NCBI RefSeq assembly: GCF_028291725.1
Contig: NZ_JAQGNT010000066.1
Span: forward strand, 32,008 to 96,007
Reading direction: 5' to 3'
Source of the DNA: Hydrocarboniphaga sp.
GTDB taxonomy: Bacteria; Pseudomonadota; Gammaproteobacteria; Nevskiales; Nevskiaceae
Length of the DNA: 64,000 bases
This document shows positions 33,682 to 43,647 of this stretch, piece by piece. A model generated the notes under the pieces. That model did no database searches. It worked only from the letters and a program-made list of their open reading frames with translations, and had not been told where the DNA came from. Made by a program: the position numbers and the translations under genes. How positions within the stretch are numbered: the stretch's first letter is position 1; the number at the start of each line of letters is the position of its first letter.

Positions 33682-33756
33682 GTCGGCAATCCTTTGCCGA
33701 CGTGAAGCCTCGATTGCGCATCGACCGCTCACGTCGGCAAGGGATTGCCGACCTAC
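33678..33756. repeat. REPIN, GTCGGCAA family
   Basis: GTAGGTCGGCAATCCTTTGC ... CAAGGGATTGCCGACCTAC between convergent TVP38-type and Pit genes; carries the TVP38-type stop, and the Pit stop lies five bases beyond. Confidence 0.92.
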
Positions 33757-33761
33757 GAAAA

Positions 33762-35237
33762 TCAGACGCCGAACACCCGGAACACCAGGAACAAGCCGGC
33801 GGCGAACAGGCCCGCACCTAGCAGCACGCAGACCGGCAAGGTCAGCACCCAGGCGAGCAGGATGTTGCGCACGGTGCTCTTCTGCAGCCCGCCGCCGTTT
33901 GCGACCATCGTGCCGGCGATGCCGGACGACAGCACGTGCGTGGTGCTGACCGGCAGGCCGAGCACGTCGGCGGCTTCGATGGTCGCGAATGCCACCAGCT
34001 CGGCCGATGCGCCCTGGCCGTAGTTCAGATGCGCCTTGCCGATGCGCTCGCCGACGGTGACGACGATGCGCTTCCAGCCGATCATCGTGCCCAGGCCCAG
34101 CGCCAGCGCGACGGCGATCTTGACCCATATCGGGATGTACGAGGTCAGGCTCTTGACGTCCTTGCCATACGAGCTGAGCAGACTCTTGTCGATCGCCGGC
34201 GGCAGCTGCTTGGCCTTGTCCAGCCGCGTCAGCGATTCGCTGATCAGGTACAGATCGCTGCGCACGCTGCTGCGCTGGTCCGGCGCGACTTCGTTGAGGC
34301 TCTTGATGCCGCCGAGCCGGTGCGCGAGTTCGCCGTTGAGCGCACCCAGTGCCAGCAGCGTCGTGTCGTCGAACTGCTTCTTGCGCAGATACAGCGTGAC
34401 GATCTTGCGCGCGTCTTCTGCGCTTGGCTGCGCCGCGGTACCGGCGAGCGCGCCCTGCACCGTCGTCGCCTGCTGCTCGATGTGCTGCAGGGTTTCGGGC
34501 TTCGCGTTCTGGTTGAGCGCAAACGCGACCGGCGCGGCGCCGATCACGATCAGCATGATCAGGCCCATGCCCTTCTGCCCGTCGTTGGAGCCGTGCGCGA
34601 ACGACACGCCGGTGCAGGTCGCGATCAGCAGCAGGCGCACCGGCCACGGCGGCGGCACATCACCTTTCGGCGCTTCGAACAGCGCCTTGTTGCGGATCAC
34701 GGCGCGCATCAGCAACAGCAGCAGCGCGGCACCCGCGAAGCCGATCATCGGCGAAATCAGCAGCGCCTTGCCGGTGTCGGCGAGCTTGGCCCAGTTGACG
34801 CCGTCACCGAAAGCGGAATCAGCCGACAGGTAGGAATTCATCAGGCCGACGCCGACGATCGAGCCGATCAGCGTATGCGAGCTGGAAGCCGGCAGGCCCA
34901 TGTACCAGGTGCCGAGATTCCAGATGATCGCCGACAGCAGCAAGGCGAAGATCATCGCGAAACCGGCGCCGGAGCCGACATTGAGCACCAGCTCGACCGG
35001 CAGCAGCGCGACGATGCCGAAGGCCACGGCACCACTGGAGGTCAACACGCCGATGAAGTTCCAGGTACCCGACCAGACCACCGCCGGGCCCGGCTTCAGG
35101 GTGTTCGTATAAATCACCGTCGCCACCGCGTTGGCGGTGTCGTGAAAGCCGTTGACGAATTCAAATGCCAGCGCCAATGCCAGCGCCAGACCCAGCGTGA
35201 TCAGCGCTGGCGTCCCGATCCCAAGAAACTCGAACAT
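33762..35237 (-). CDS. pitA: Low-affinity inorganic phosphate transporter (Pit family)
   Basis: 491-residue inner-membrane symporter of metal-phosphate with protons. The two family signatures are present: GFHDTANAVAT near residue 30 and SFAHGSNDGQKGMG in the middle, plus PVSTTHVLSS. About ten membrane helices; a large hydrophilic insert (about 260-370, rich in Gln/Lys/Asp) lies between the halves. Start at 35237 is supported by GGAG six bases upstream; an earlier in-frame start at 35279 is less likely. No phoU-like gene adjoins it. Confidence 0.94.
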   Translation of the reverse strand: MFEFLGIGTPALITLGLALALALAFEFVNGFHDTANAVATVIYTNTLKPGPAVVWSGTWNFIGVLTSSGAVAFGIVALLPVELVLNVGSGAGFAMIFALLLSAIIWNLGTWYMGLPASSSHTLIGSIVGVGLMNSYLSADSAFGDGVNWAKLADTGKALLISPMIGFAGAALLLLLMRAVIRNKALFEAPKGDVPPPWPVRLLLIATCTGVSFAHGSNDGQKGMGLIMLIVIGAAPVAFALNQNAKPETLQHIEQQATTVQGALAGTAAQPSAEDARKIVTLYLRKKQFDDTTLLALGALNGELAHRLGGIKSLNEVAPDQRSSVRSDLYLISESLTRLDKAKQLPPAIDKSLLSSYGKDVKSLTSYIPIWVKIAVALALGLGTMIGWKRIVVTVGERIGKAHLNYGQGASAELVAFATIEAADVLGLPVSTTHVLSSGIAGTMVANGGGLQKSTVRNILLAWVLTLPVCVLLGAGLFAAGLFLVFRVFGV

Positions 35238-35398
35238 CCGGCTCTCCGCCTTGTCGTTGCAGGGGGCGATATTGCCCATGCTTGCTGGTCGGATAATCTA
35301 AGTTGCGCGGATGTCGCTTCGATTACAGACCAGACGTACGATGATCTTCGAGTCCGTACGGGTGAAACACGGACACCGCGACTTTTTTCGGGGGCCTC

Positions 35399-35426
35399 TT
35401 GAACTTTTCGACGCGGCTCCTATCTA
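35399..35426 (+). promoter_or_regulatory. Candidate promoter of small RNA copy 2
   Basis: TTGAAC (35399-35404), 16-base spacer, TATCTA (35421-35426). Predicted start about 35433, just before stem 1 of the RNA. TTGAAC is at identical distance in copy 1. Confidence 0.5.
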
Positions 35427-35432
35427 TATCTG

Positions 35433-35556
35433 CGAGTGTGGATCTCTCCCTATTCACACTCCCCCCGCCTTCACTCCCTGGGGCGGGAACCGGCGTCCCC
35501 CAAGCCGGAGCTGTGGTCCCGTGAGCCCTCCCCCTGGCTCACGGGATTTTTTTTTG
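35433..35556 (+). ncRNA. Small RNA with four C-rich hairpin loops, copy 2 (sX13-like)
   Basis: Same architecture as 6034-6153. Stem 1: AGTGTG/CACACT (35435-35440/35455-35460), 14-base loop with CTCTCCC. Stem 2: CCCGCC/GGCGGG (35464-35469/35482-35487), loop TTCACTCCCTGG. Stem 3: CCGGC/GCCGG (35490-35494/35504-35508), loop GTCCCCCAA. Stem 4: CCCGTGAG/CTCACGGG (35518-35525/35538-35545), loop CCCTCCCCCTGG, then a run of nine T. Loop lengths (14, 12, 9, 12) equal those of copy 1. Pairs differing from copy 1 are compensated (C:G to T:A in stems 1 and 4, T:A to C:G in stem 2), evidence for a selected RNA structure. Expected to act by base-pairing to G-rich mRNA sites; targets unknown. Confidence 0.83.
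35538..35556 (+). terminator. Intrinsic terminator of small RNA copy 2
   Basis: CTCACGGG, right arm of stem 4, followed by A and nine T residues. Confidence 0.85.
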
Positions 35557-35563
35557 CGGCGCG

Positions 35564-35755
35564 CTAGGTCGGTTCGGAACGCTGGCGATCCGCGATGATC
35601 GCGGCACGCAGCGACTCGTCGACCTCGATGGTCTGCTCACCGAGAAAGCGCGCCCAGGCGATACGGGCGCCGTCCATCTGATACACCACGATGCGCGACT
35701 GCCACTCGATCACGCCGAGGCCCGGTTGCATGCGGTGATTCGGTTCTGCGCTCAA
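35564..35755 (-). CDS. Hypothetical protein, 63 residues
   Basis: Small protein MSAEPNHRMQPGLGVIEW..., predicted beta-rich in the middle (SRIVVYQMDGARIAWARFLG). No family recognised. It is 16 bases downstream of the DUF1653-like gene on the same strand, so probably its operon partner. It ends just after the terminator of the oppositely oriented small RNA. Confidence 0.55.
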   Translation of the reverse strand: MSAEPNHRMQPGLGVIEWQSRIVVYQMDGARIAWARFLGEQTIEVDESLRAAIIADRQRSEPT

Positions 35756-35771
35756 GCCAGGGCTCCGGAAT

Positions 35772-36068
35772 TCACACCAGCGGCTTGAACCGGCCGTCGT
35801 CGAACTCTTCGGGCGGGCGCGCCCATAGCGAACCGTTCTCGGCGCGGTAGATCACCAGCTGGTCGCCTTCGACGATTTCGCGGCTGGACTGAACTTCACC
35901 GCGGCCCAGTTCGGCGTAGACGCTGCCACGCTTCAGGTGCCGGTGCGTCGGCGGGCCGAGGCCGGCGGAGCGCTCCAGGTCGGCGATGCGCTGCGCCTGG
36001 CGCTCGATCTCGACCTGAAGCTCGGCGAGGCGCTGTTGCAGGCTTTGCTGGCTCGGGTTCTGGCTCAT
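35772..36068 (-). CDS. DUF1653-like protein with coiled-coil N-terminus
   Basis: 98-residue protein. Residues 1-38 are a predicted coiled coil (LQQRLAELQVEIERQAQRI), residues 42-95 follow the DUF1653 pattern: HLKRGSVYAELGRGEVQ, then VIYRAENGSLWARPPEEFDDG. Start at 36068 chosen because GGGAG lies six bases upstream; the longer frame to 36320 runs through a REPIN. Cytosolic, function unknown. Confidence 0.75.
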   Translation of the reverse strand: MSQNPSQQSLQQRLAELQVEIERQAQRIADLERSAGLGPPTHRHLKRGSVYAELGRGEVQSSREIVEGDQLVIYRAENGSLWARPPEEFDDGRFKPLV

Positions 36069-36151
36069 CGGGCACTCCCATAGGGGCGACAGGGACAATA
36101 GTAACTCGTCACAACGGCAAGCCCTTGCCGATCTGCGCGGTGCGGCTGCGG

Positions 36152-36230
36152 GTAGGTCGGCAATCCTTTGCCGACGTGAGGCCCCGGTTGCGCATTGAAG
36201 GTACACGTCGGCAAGGGATTGCCGACCTAC
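36152..36230. repeat. REPIN, GTCGGCAA family
   Basis: GTAGGTCGGCAATCCTTTGC ... CAAGGGATTGCCGACCTAC between the divergent DUF1653-like gene and the dehydrogenase operon. Confidence 0.9.
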
Positions 36231-36352
36231 GGCTTGGGCAATACGTTCTTGGGTAATAGGTCGCGATCGTGTGCTCGGCCAGCTCGGCCACCGGCAGGTT
36301 ATAGAATGCTCCGACAACAACGGCCGGAATGGGCCTTTCGGAGGAGAATCCG

Positions 36353-37716
<1,364 letters not shown>

Positions 37717-37720
37717 AGCC

Positions 37721-38734
37721 ATGGCCGCGATGAACATGATCCAGGCAATCAACTCGGCCATCGACACGACGATGGAGCGCGACGAGAACGTCGTGGTCTT
37801 CGGTGAAGACGTCGGCTACTTCGGCGGCGTTTTCCGCTGCACCGCGGGCCTGCAGAAGAAGTACGGCAAAAAACGGGTGTTCGATTCGCCGATCTCCGAA
37901 GGCGGCATCATGGCTACCGCGATCGGCATGGGCGTCTATGGCCTGCGCCCGGTCACCGAGATCCAGTTCGCCGACTACATCTACCCAGCCTTCGACCAGC
38001 TGGTGTCGGAAGCCGCGCGCCTGCGCTATCGCAGCGGCGGTGAATTCTTCGCGCCGCTGACGGTGCGCTCGCCCTGCGGCGGCGGCATCTTTGGCGGCCA
38101 GACCCACAGCCAGAGCCCCGAGAGCATGTTCACGCATGTCTGCGGCCTGAAGACGGTGATGCCGTCCAATCCCTACGACGCAAAGGGTCTGCTGATCACC
38201 GCGATCGAGGACGACGACCCGGTCGTGTTCTTCGAGCCCAAGCGCATCTACAACGGGCCCTTCGACGGCCATCACGAGCGTCCGCTGACACCCTGGTCCA
38301 AGCATGCGATGGGCGAAGTGCCCGAGGCCTATTACAAGATCCCGCTGGGCAAAGCCGCGATCGTGCGGCCCGGCGAGAAGCTCACCGTAATCACCTACGG
38401 CACGATGGTGCACGTCTGCCTGGCGGCGGTGGAGCAAGCCCAGGTCGACGCCGAGGTGATCGATCTGCGGTCCCTGCTGCCGCTGGACCTGGACACCATC
38501 GTCGACTCGGTCAAGAAAACCGGTCGCTGCGTGATCGTGCACGAGGCGACGCGCACCTGCGGCTTCGGTGCCGAGCTGATGGCGGTGGTGCAGGAGAACT
38601 GCTTCTGGTCGCTGGAGGCGCCGATCGAGCGTGTCACCGGCTGGGACACGCCCTACCCGCATGCGCTGGAATGGGCCTATTTCCCCGGCCCGGATCGCGT
38701 CGCCAAGGCGCTGAAGAAAGTGGCGGAGGCCTGA
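37721..38734 (+). CDS. bkdA2: Branched-chain 2-oxoacid dehydrogenase E1 beta subunit
   Basis: 337 residues, forming the alpha2beta2 E1 with the preceding gene product. Family blocks: VFGEDVGYFGGVFRCTAGL, DSPISEGGIMATAIGMG, EIQFADYIYPAFDQL, and GQTHSQSPESMFTHVCGLK. GGAGG in the end of the upstream gene serves as ribosome site. Cytosolic. Confidence 0.94.
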   Translation: MAAMNMIQAINSAIDTTMERDENVVVFGEDVGYFGGVFRCTAGLQKKYGKKRVFDSPISEGGIMATAIGMGVYGLRPVTEIQFADYIYPAFDQLVSEAARLRYRSGGEFFAPLTVRSPCGGGIFGGQTHSQSPESMFTHVCGLKTVMPSNPYDAKGLLITAIEDDDPVVFFEPKRIYNGPFDGHHERPLTPWSKHAMGEVPEAYYKIPLGKAAIVRPGEKLTVITYGTMVHVCLAAVEQAQVDAEVIDLRSLLPLDLDTIVDSVKKTGRCVIVHEATRTCGFGAELMAVVQENCFWSLEAPIERVTGWDTPYPHALEWAYFPGPDRVAKALKKVAEA

Positions 38735-38735
38735 G

Positions 38736-39968
38736 ATGTCGCGCTACGTATTCAAGCTGCCGGACGTCGGCGAAGGCATCGCGGAATCCGAGATCGCGAC
38801 CTGGCGGGTCAAGCTTGGCGAGCGCGTCGTCGAGGACCAGCCGCTGGTCGACATGCTCACCGACAAGGCCGCGGTCGAAATTCCGTCGCCGGTGTCCGGC
38901 GTGATCGTCGCGCTATACGGCGAGGCCGGCGACAAGGTCGCGGTCGGCGGTGCGCTGCTGGAAATCGAAACGGCTGCGGACGATGCCGGGGCTGCGACAG
39001 CCGAAGCCAGCGTTGTGGCGAAACCGGCCGTGGAGGCACCGGCAGCGAAAGCGGCGCCGCTCGCAGCGGCCCCCGCGCCGGTTTCGGTGTCGGTTTCGGT
39101 CCGCCCGGCCGGCGAGAAACCGCAGACCTCGCCGGCGGTACGCAAGCGCGCCCGCGAACTCGACATCGATCTGAACCTGGTGCCCGGCACCGGGCCGCGT
39201 GGCCGCATCACACTCGACGACGTCAGCGGCCACGCGCCGGCATCGGCGAAACCGGCGTCGGCCGACGACGACACGGTCGAAGCGATCAAGATCATCGGCC
39301 TGCGCCGCAAGATCGCCGAGACCCTGCAGCGCACGATGCAGCGCATCCCGCATTTCGCGTATGTCGAAGAGATCGATGTCACCGAGCTCGAATCGCTGCG
39401 CGTGCATCTGAACGCGGTGCACGGCCAGGAGCGCGGCAAGCTGACGCTGCTGCCTTTCCTGATCCGCGCGCTGGCCAAAGTCCGCGGCCGCTTCCCGCAG
39501 ATCAACGCGACTTACGACGACGAAGCCAACATCGTCTATCGGCACTCGGCGCTGCATGTGGGCATCGCCACGCAGACAGCTCAGGGCCTGGTCGTGCCGG
39601 TCGCACGCCATGCGCAGAACCTGGATCTGTGGAGCGCCGCCGCCGAAATCCGCCGGCTCGCCGACGCGGCCCGCAGCGGCAAGGCCAGGCGCGAGGAACT
39701 TAGCGGCTCGACGATCACCATCACCAGCCTCGGCGCGACGGGCGGCATCGTCACCACGCCGGTGATCAATGCGCCGGAAGTCGCGATCATCGGCGTCAAC
39801 AAGATGATCGAGCGCCCGGTGATCCGCAACGGCGCCGTCGTGCCGCGGCTGATGATGAACCTGTCGTCCTCATTCGATCACCGCATCGTCGACGGCTTCG
39901 ACGCCGCCGAGTTCATCCAGGCGATCAAGGCCCTGCTCGAACACCCGGCGACGCTGTACCTGGATTGA
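38736..39968 (+). CDS. bkdB: Branched-chain 2-oxoacid dehydrogenase E2 (dihydrolipoyl acyltransferase)
   Basis: 410-residue core of the complex that accepts the acyl group from E1 on lipoate and passes it to CoA. One lipoyl domain (1-78, lipoyl-lysine in LTDKAAVEI), an Ala/Pro/Val-rich linker, peripheral-subunit-binding domain (about 125-165, AVRKRARELDIDLNLVPGTG), and catalytic domain with SSFDHRIVDGFDAAEF (His and Asp). One base after E1-beta, same operon. Confidence 0.94.
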   Translation: MSRYVFKLPDVGEGIAESEIATWRVKLGERVVEDQPLVDMLTDKAAVEIPSPVSGVIVALYGEAGDKVAVGGALLEIETAADDAGAATAEASVVAKPAVEAPAAKAAPLAAAPAPVSVSVSVRPAGEKPQTSPAVRKRARELDIDLNLVPGTGPRGRITLDDVSGHAPASAKPASADDDTVEAIKIIGLRRKIAETLQRTMQRIPHFAYVEEIDVTELESLRVHLNAVHGQERGKLTLLPFLIRALAKVRGRFPQINATYDDEANIVYRHSALHVGIATQTAQGLVVPVARHAQNLDLWSAAAEIRRLADAARSGKARREELSGSTITITSLGATGGIVTTPVINAPEVAIIGVNKMIERPVIRNGAVVPRLMMNLSSSFDHRIVDGFDAAEFIQAIKALLEHPATLYLD

Positions 39969-39974
39969 ACGAAC

Positions 39975-39998
39975 GTAGGTCGGCAATCCTTTGCCGAC
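39975..39998. repeat. Truncated REP, GTCGGCAA family (left half only)
   Basis: GTAGGTCGGCAATCCTTTGC then a spacer; the right partner is missing and is replaced by the GGCGGGTC element at 40050. Confidence 0.8.
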
Positions 39999-40049
39999 AT
40001 GTACCTTCGATGCGCAACCGGGGCCTCTGCTCGCGGGCCATGGCCCGGT

Positions 40050-40114
40050 GTAGGGCGGGTCGTGACCCGCCGTGTCAAACCCGAGCAAAAGCGGCGGGTC
40101 ACGACCCGCCCTAC
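40050..40114. repeat. REPIN, GGCGGGTCGTGACCCGCC family
   Basis: GTAGGGCGGGTCGTGACCCG ... exact complement CGGGTCACGACCCGCCCTAC. Lies in the 297-base gap upstream of the CDGSH fusion gene. Confidence 0.88.
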
Positions 40115-40164
40115 GGTCTTGCCGGCCAGCGGCGCCGAGTTCAGCTCGCCCCGAAGGGCACGCT

Positions 40165-40206
40165 GATCCGTGCGAGCGCGGCGGCGATCCGTGCGAGCGC
40201 GGCGGC
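40165..40206 (+). repeat. Two perfect 21-base tandem copies
   Basis: GATCCGTGCGAGCGCGGCGG-C repeated twice head to tail, ending 59 bases before the next gene's start. Confidence 0.85.
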
Positions 40207-40265
40207 GCTGCGGCATGCTGTTGCATCCGCCACGCGCACAAGCGCCAGCCAGGGAGCGGCAAGCG

Positions 40266-42284
40266 ATGGACTTTTCGACCAATCAGCCGATGGACCCGAT
40301 GGATCAGCAGCTCAGCACACTCGCACCGAGCCGCGAGCAGCTGGTGCATTCGCTGTACGAAGCCGCCGAGCTCGAGCACTGCCTGATGTGCACCTACCTG
40401 TACGCAGCGGCGAGCCTGAAAACCAGTGTCGACGAAGGCCTGAGCGCGGCGCAGGCCGAGACAACCACGCGCTGGCGGCGCACGATCATCGAAGTCGCGA
40501 TTGAGGAGATGAGCCATCTCGCCGCGGTGTGGAACATCACCTCCGCGCTCGGCGGCACGCCGCGCTTCGGCCGCGCCAATTTCCCGCTCGACCCCGGTGC
40601 GCTGCCGGCCGGCATCGTCGTCAAGCTGGCACCGTTCAACGTGGAAACCCTGCAGCACTTCATCCACCTGGAGCGGCCGCTGGGCTCGACCGAAGCCGAC
40701 GGTGAGGGCTTCGCACCCGAGCGCCAGTTCATCCGCGGCTCGGACACGCCGCGGCTGACGCCGATGGCGATGGACTACCAGACCGTCGGCGAGTTCTACA
40801 TCGTGCTGTCCGACCGGCTGCGGCGGATGTCGGACGTACTCGGCGACGATGCGACGTTTTGCGGCGACCGCGGCCTGCAGCTGACGCCGTCCGAGCTGAA
40901 GCTGGCCGGCGCCAAGCCGGTGCTGTGCCTGAAGACCGCATTGCAGGCCTTCGACGCGATCGTGCAGCAGGGCGAAGGCTCGCCGGAATCGTCCGAGAAC
41001 TCTCACTACGCGCGCTTCGCAGCGATCCGCAGCGAGTATCGGCAACTGCTCGAAGCCGATCCGGCATTCGTGCCGGGCCTCCCCGCCGCGACCAACCCGG
41101 TGCTGCGCCGCCCGCCACGCCCGGAAGGCCGCGTGTGGCTCGAGGACAAGCAGGCGATCGAGACCGTCGACCTGGCCAACGCCTGCTACGGCCTGATGCT
41201 GCGGCTGCTCGCGTACGCCTACGTGGTGCCGGGGCCGTCAGAAGAAAAATCGCTGGCGGTGGATCTGGCGACCTGCCTGATGCGCGCCTGCACGCCGCTG
41301 GCCGAGCATGCTGCGCGGCTGCCGTCGGGGCCGTCGAATCCGCAGTGCCATGCCGGCATGTCGTATACCGCGCTGCGCGATGCCGCACCGCTCGCGCCCG
41401 GCCCGTCGAGCTGGCGTTTCTTCGGCGAACGCATGGCCGACCTGGCGCGCGCCGGTTCGGCATTGGCCATCGCGGCCGGCAACGAGCGCACCCAGCGCGC
41501 CGCCGCCTTGCTGGCGTCGCTGGCGACGCGCACCCAGCGCGCACAACAAAAAGGCTTCGCCTCCAGGACGGCAGCTGCCGCCAAGCTGCCGCTGCCCCCT
41601 GCGGCGGCGCCAATACCGCCCGTGCCAGTCCTCGTCAACGGCGTCGAGAACATCGAAGGCAGCAAGCTGACGCTGCTCTACGAAGGCAAGCGCTGCATCC
41701 ACGCCCGCTTCTGCGTTACCGGCGCGCCGAAAGTGTTCCTGGCCAACGTGCAGGGGCCGTGGATTCATCCGGACGCGATGGACGTGGAACGCCTCGCCGA
41801 CATCGCGCACGCCTGCCCGTCCGGCGCGATCCGCTACCAGCGCAAGGACGGCCGGCCGAACGAGGAAGCGCCGCCGGTCAACCTGATCGCGATCCGCGAA
41901 GGCGGCCCCTATGCGGTGCGCGGACCGCTGATGATCGAAGGCGAGTTCAGCGGATTCCGCGCCACGCTGTGCCGCTGCGGCGCGTCGAAGAACAAGCCGT
42001 ACTGCGACAGCTCGCATCACGACATCGGCTTTCACGCCAGCGGCGAGCCGCAGACCGGCGTCGCCGATACCAGCGCCGCGATGCTCGAGCTGCGCGACGG
42101 CGATCTGGCGATCGAGCCCGAGATCGACGGCCCGCTGCAGTTCCGCGGCAACCTCGAGATCACCAGCGGCACCGGGCGCGTGGTATCAAGAGTCACGCAG
42201 GCACGCCTGTGCCGCTGCGGCGCCAGCAATACCAAGCCGTTCTGCGACAACAGCCATGCGCGCATCGGGTTCAGGTCGAGCTGA
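40266..42284 (+). CDS. Ferritin-like / 4Fe-4S / double CDGSH fusion protein
   Basis: 672-residue multidomain metalloprotein. Residues about 1-330: ferritin-like VioB-type domain with di-iron candidates (EAAELEHCLMCTYLYAA, EEMSHLAAVWN). About 470-535: divergent mono-cluster 4Fe-4S domain (CIHARFC...ACPSGAIRY). About 560-672: two CDGSH 2Fe-2S domains, CRCGASKNKPYCDSSH and CRCGASNTKPFCDNSH. No signal peptide. The combination suggests a redox or iron-handling role; substrate unknown. The ATG at 40266 with GGAG upstream is chosen; the frame extends to 40170 through tandem repeats. Confidence 0.87.
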   Translation: MDFSTNQPMDPMDQQLSTLAPSREQLVHSLYEAAELEHCLMCTYLYAAASLKTSVDEGLSAAQAETTTRWRRTIIEVAIEEMSHLAAVWNITSALGGTPRFGRANFPLDPGALPAGIVVKLAPFNVETLQHFIHLERPLGSTEADGEGFAPERQFIRGSDTPRLTPMAMDYQTVGEFYIVLSDRLRRMSDVLGDDATFCGDRGLQLTPSELKLAGAKPVLCLKTALQAFDAIVQQGEGSPESSENSHYARFAAIRSEYRQLLEADPAFVPGLPAATNPVLRRPPRPEGRVWLEDKQAIETVDLANACYGLMLRLLAYAYVVPGPSEEKSLAVDLATCLMRACTPLAEHAARLPSGPSNPQCHAGMSYTALRDAAPLAPGPSSWRFFGERMADLARAGSALAIAAGNERTQRAAALLASLATRTQRAQQKGFASRTAAAAKLPLPPAAAPIPPVPVLVNGVENIEGSKLTLLYEGKRCIHARFCVTGAPKVFLANVQGPWIHPDAMDVERLADIAHACPSGAIRYQRKDGRPNEEAPPVNLIAIREGGPYAVRGPLMIEGEFSGFRATLCRCGASKNKPYCDSSHHDIGFHASGEPQTGVADTSAAMLELRDGDLAIEPEIDGPLQFRGNLEITSGTGRVVSRVTQARLCRCGASNTKPFCDNSHARIGFRSS

Positions 42285-42509
42285 AGGCCGGCCTACGGGC
42301 TGCGGCGACCGGCGACTAGGCGCATAATGCAATCTGGTACGGCGTTGAAACACCACACGCCGTCGCCTGATGGACGCCCCAGCATTGCAACCTGGCCGCC
42401 GATCGCGCAGCCCCGCAGTGCTCTCTACATGCTCCGGCGCCTCGCCTTCTGCCAGCTGCGCTTCACGGCCCTGCCACGCTGTCTGGGCGCCCGGTCCCTC
42501 GTTTATCTA

Positions 42510-42535
42510 CGCCAGATTTATTCGCCAGATTCATT
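42510..42535 (+). repeat. Two near-identical 13-base tandem units
   Basis: CGCCAGATTTATT followed by CGCCAGATTCATT, upstream of the small basic protein gene. The rest of 42285-42550 holds no gene I can support. Confidence 0.6.
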
Positions 42536-42562
42536 CGATCAGCACACCAAGGAGAACTTCTC

Positions 42563-42718
42563 ATCGCAAAGCCCAACTATCAATTCGCCAAGCGCCAGAA
42601 AGAACTGGCCAAGAAGAACAAGAAGGCCGAGAAGGAGCAGCGCAAGGCCAGCAGCAGCAATACGAACGACACCAGCAGCGACGCCGCCGAAACCAAAGAC
42701 GAAAGCGCTCCCGAGTAG
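42563..42718 (+). CDS. Small basic protein with apparent ATC start codon
   Basis: 51-codon frame whose translation continues AKPNYQFAKRQKELAKKNKK, the signature of a short Lys-rich protein common in proteobacteria that normally starts MAKPNY. Here the codon at the start position is ATC (42563-42565), eight bases after a perfect AAGGAG. No in-frame ATG, GTG or TTG is found in the preceding ~60 bases. Either ATC is used, the start has mutated, or a base was misread. C-terminus is acidic and Ser-rich. Function unknown. Confidence 0.65.
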   Translation: MAKPNYQFAKRQKELAKKNKKAEKEQRKASSSNTNDTSSDAAETKDESAPE

Positions 42719-42779
42719 CGCGAGGCGCCGCCCCCGGGGCGGCGGCTGTTGCAATGATTCAATCAAAGCGGAAGGCACC

Positions 42780-43595
42780 ATGAGCACCATCCAAACCACA
42801 ACGATGCATTCTTCCGGCGGCGACGCGACGCGCCTGCTGGCCGCCGGCGAACCAGCGGCACTGACGGTGGAGCGCGAAGACGGCGGCTCGGACTTCGTGT
42901 TCGCCTGCGACCATGCCGGCCACCTGATCCCGCGCGCACTCGGATCACTCGGCCTGTCCGAGACCGAGCTGAGCAGCCACGTCGCCTGGGACATCGGCGC
43001 CGCCGGCGTTGCGCGCGTACTGGCCGAGCGCCTGGACGCGACCCTGGTAATGCAGAACTACTCGCAGCTGGTGATCGACTGCAACCGCCCGCTGACCGCG
43101 GACGACTCGATCCCGGGCCGCAGCGAATGGGTACAGATCGAGGGCAACGAGCACCTGCTGCCAGAGCAGATCGAAGCGCGCCAGTCCGAAATCTTCGCGC
43201 CGTATCACGACGGACTGAACGCGATCCTCGACCGTCGCCAGCGCGACCGCCGCCGCACCGTGCTGATCACCATCGCCAGCTTCACACCGACCTATCGCAG
43301 CAGCGAGCGGCCGTGGCAGATCGGCGTCGCCTACGGCAACGACTCGCGCCTGGCCGCGATCGTGCTCAAGCTACTGCGCCGCGACGAGCGCCTGCTGGTC
43401 GGCGACAACGAGCCCTATCCGATCGAGGATGCCGTCGCCTACACGCTGCCGCAGCACGGCGAGGCCCGCAACCTCGCCCACGTCGGCCTGCTGATCCGCC
43501 AGGATCTGATCGCCGACGAAACCGGCCAGAAAACCTGGGCCGGCCGCTTCGCCAGCCTGCTGAAACAGGCCGGTGGGATGCTTGATAGCCACTGA
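42780..43595 (+). CDS. N-formylglutamate amidohydrolase family protein
   Basis: 271-residue cytosolic zinc-type hydrolase of the N-formylglutamate amidohydrolase (FGase) family. Blocks: VFACDHAGHLIP, HVAWDIGAAGVARVLAERL, QLVIDCNRPL, and ITIASFTPTY. In histidine degradation such enzymes release formate and glutamate, but no hut genes are nearby, so the substrate may be another formyl- or amide-linked compound. Start at the ATG at 42780. Confidence 0.86.
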   Translation: MSTIQTTTMHSSGGDATRLLAAGEPAALTVEREDGGSDFVFACDHAGHLIPRALGSLGLSETELSSHVAWDIGAAGVARVLAERLDATLVMQNYSQLVIDCNRPLTADDSIPGRSEWVQIEGNEHLLPEQIEARQSEIFAPYHDGLNAILDRRQRDRRRTVLITIASFTPTYRSSERPWQIGVAYGNDSRLAAIVLKLLRRDERLLVGDNEPYPIEDAVAYTLPQHGEARNLAHVGLLIRQDLIADETGQKTWAGRFASLLKQAGGMLDSH

Positions 43596-43647
43596 GCGAT
43601 GGAGCCTCTGACTCACGACACGAGCATCAAGTCCCATTGATAAGCGT

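Noticed and set aside
35341..35398. Start of small RNA copy 2 placed further upstream, with CCGTACGG-like hairpins
   Set aside because: These sequences have no counterpart in copy 1 and lie before the promoter-like TTGAAC; left as untranscribed or leader sequence.
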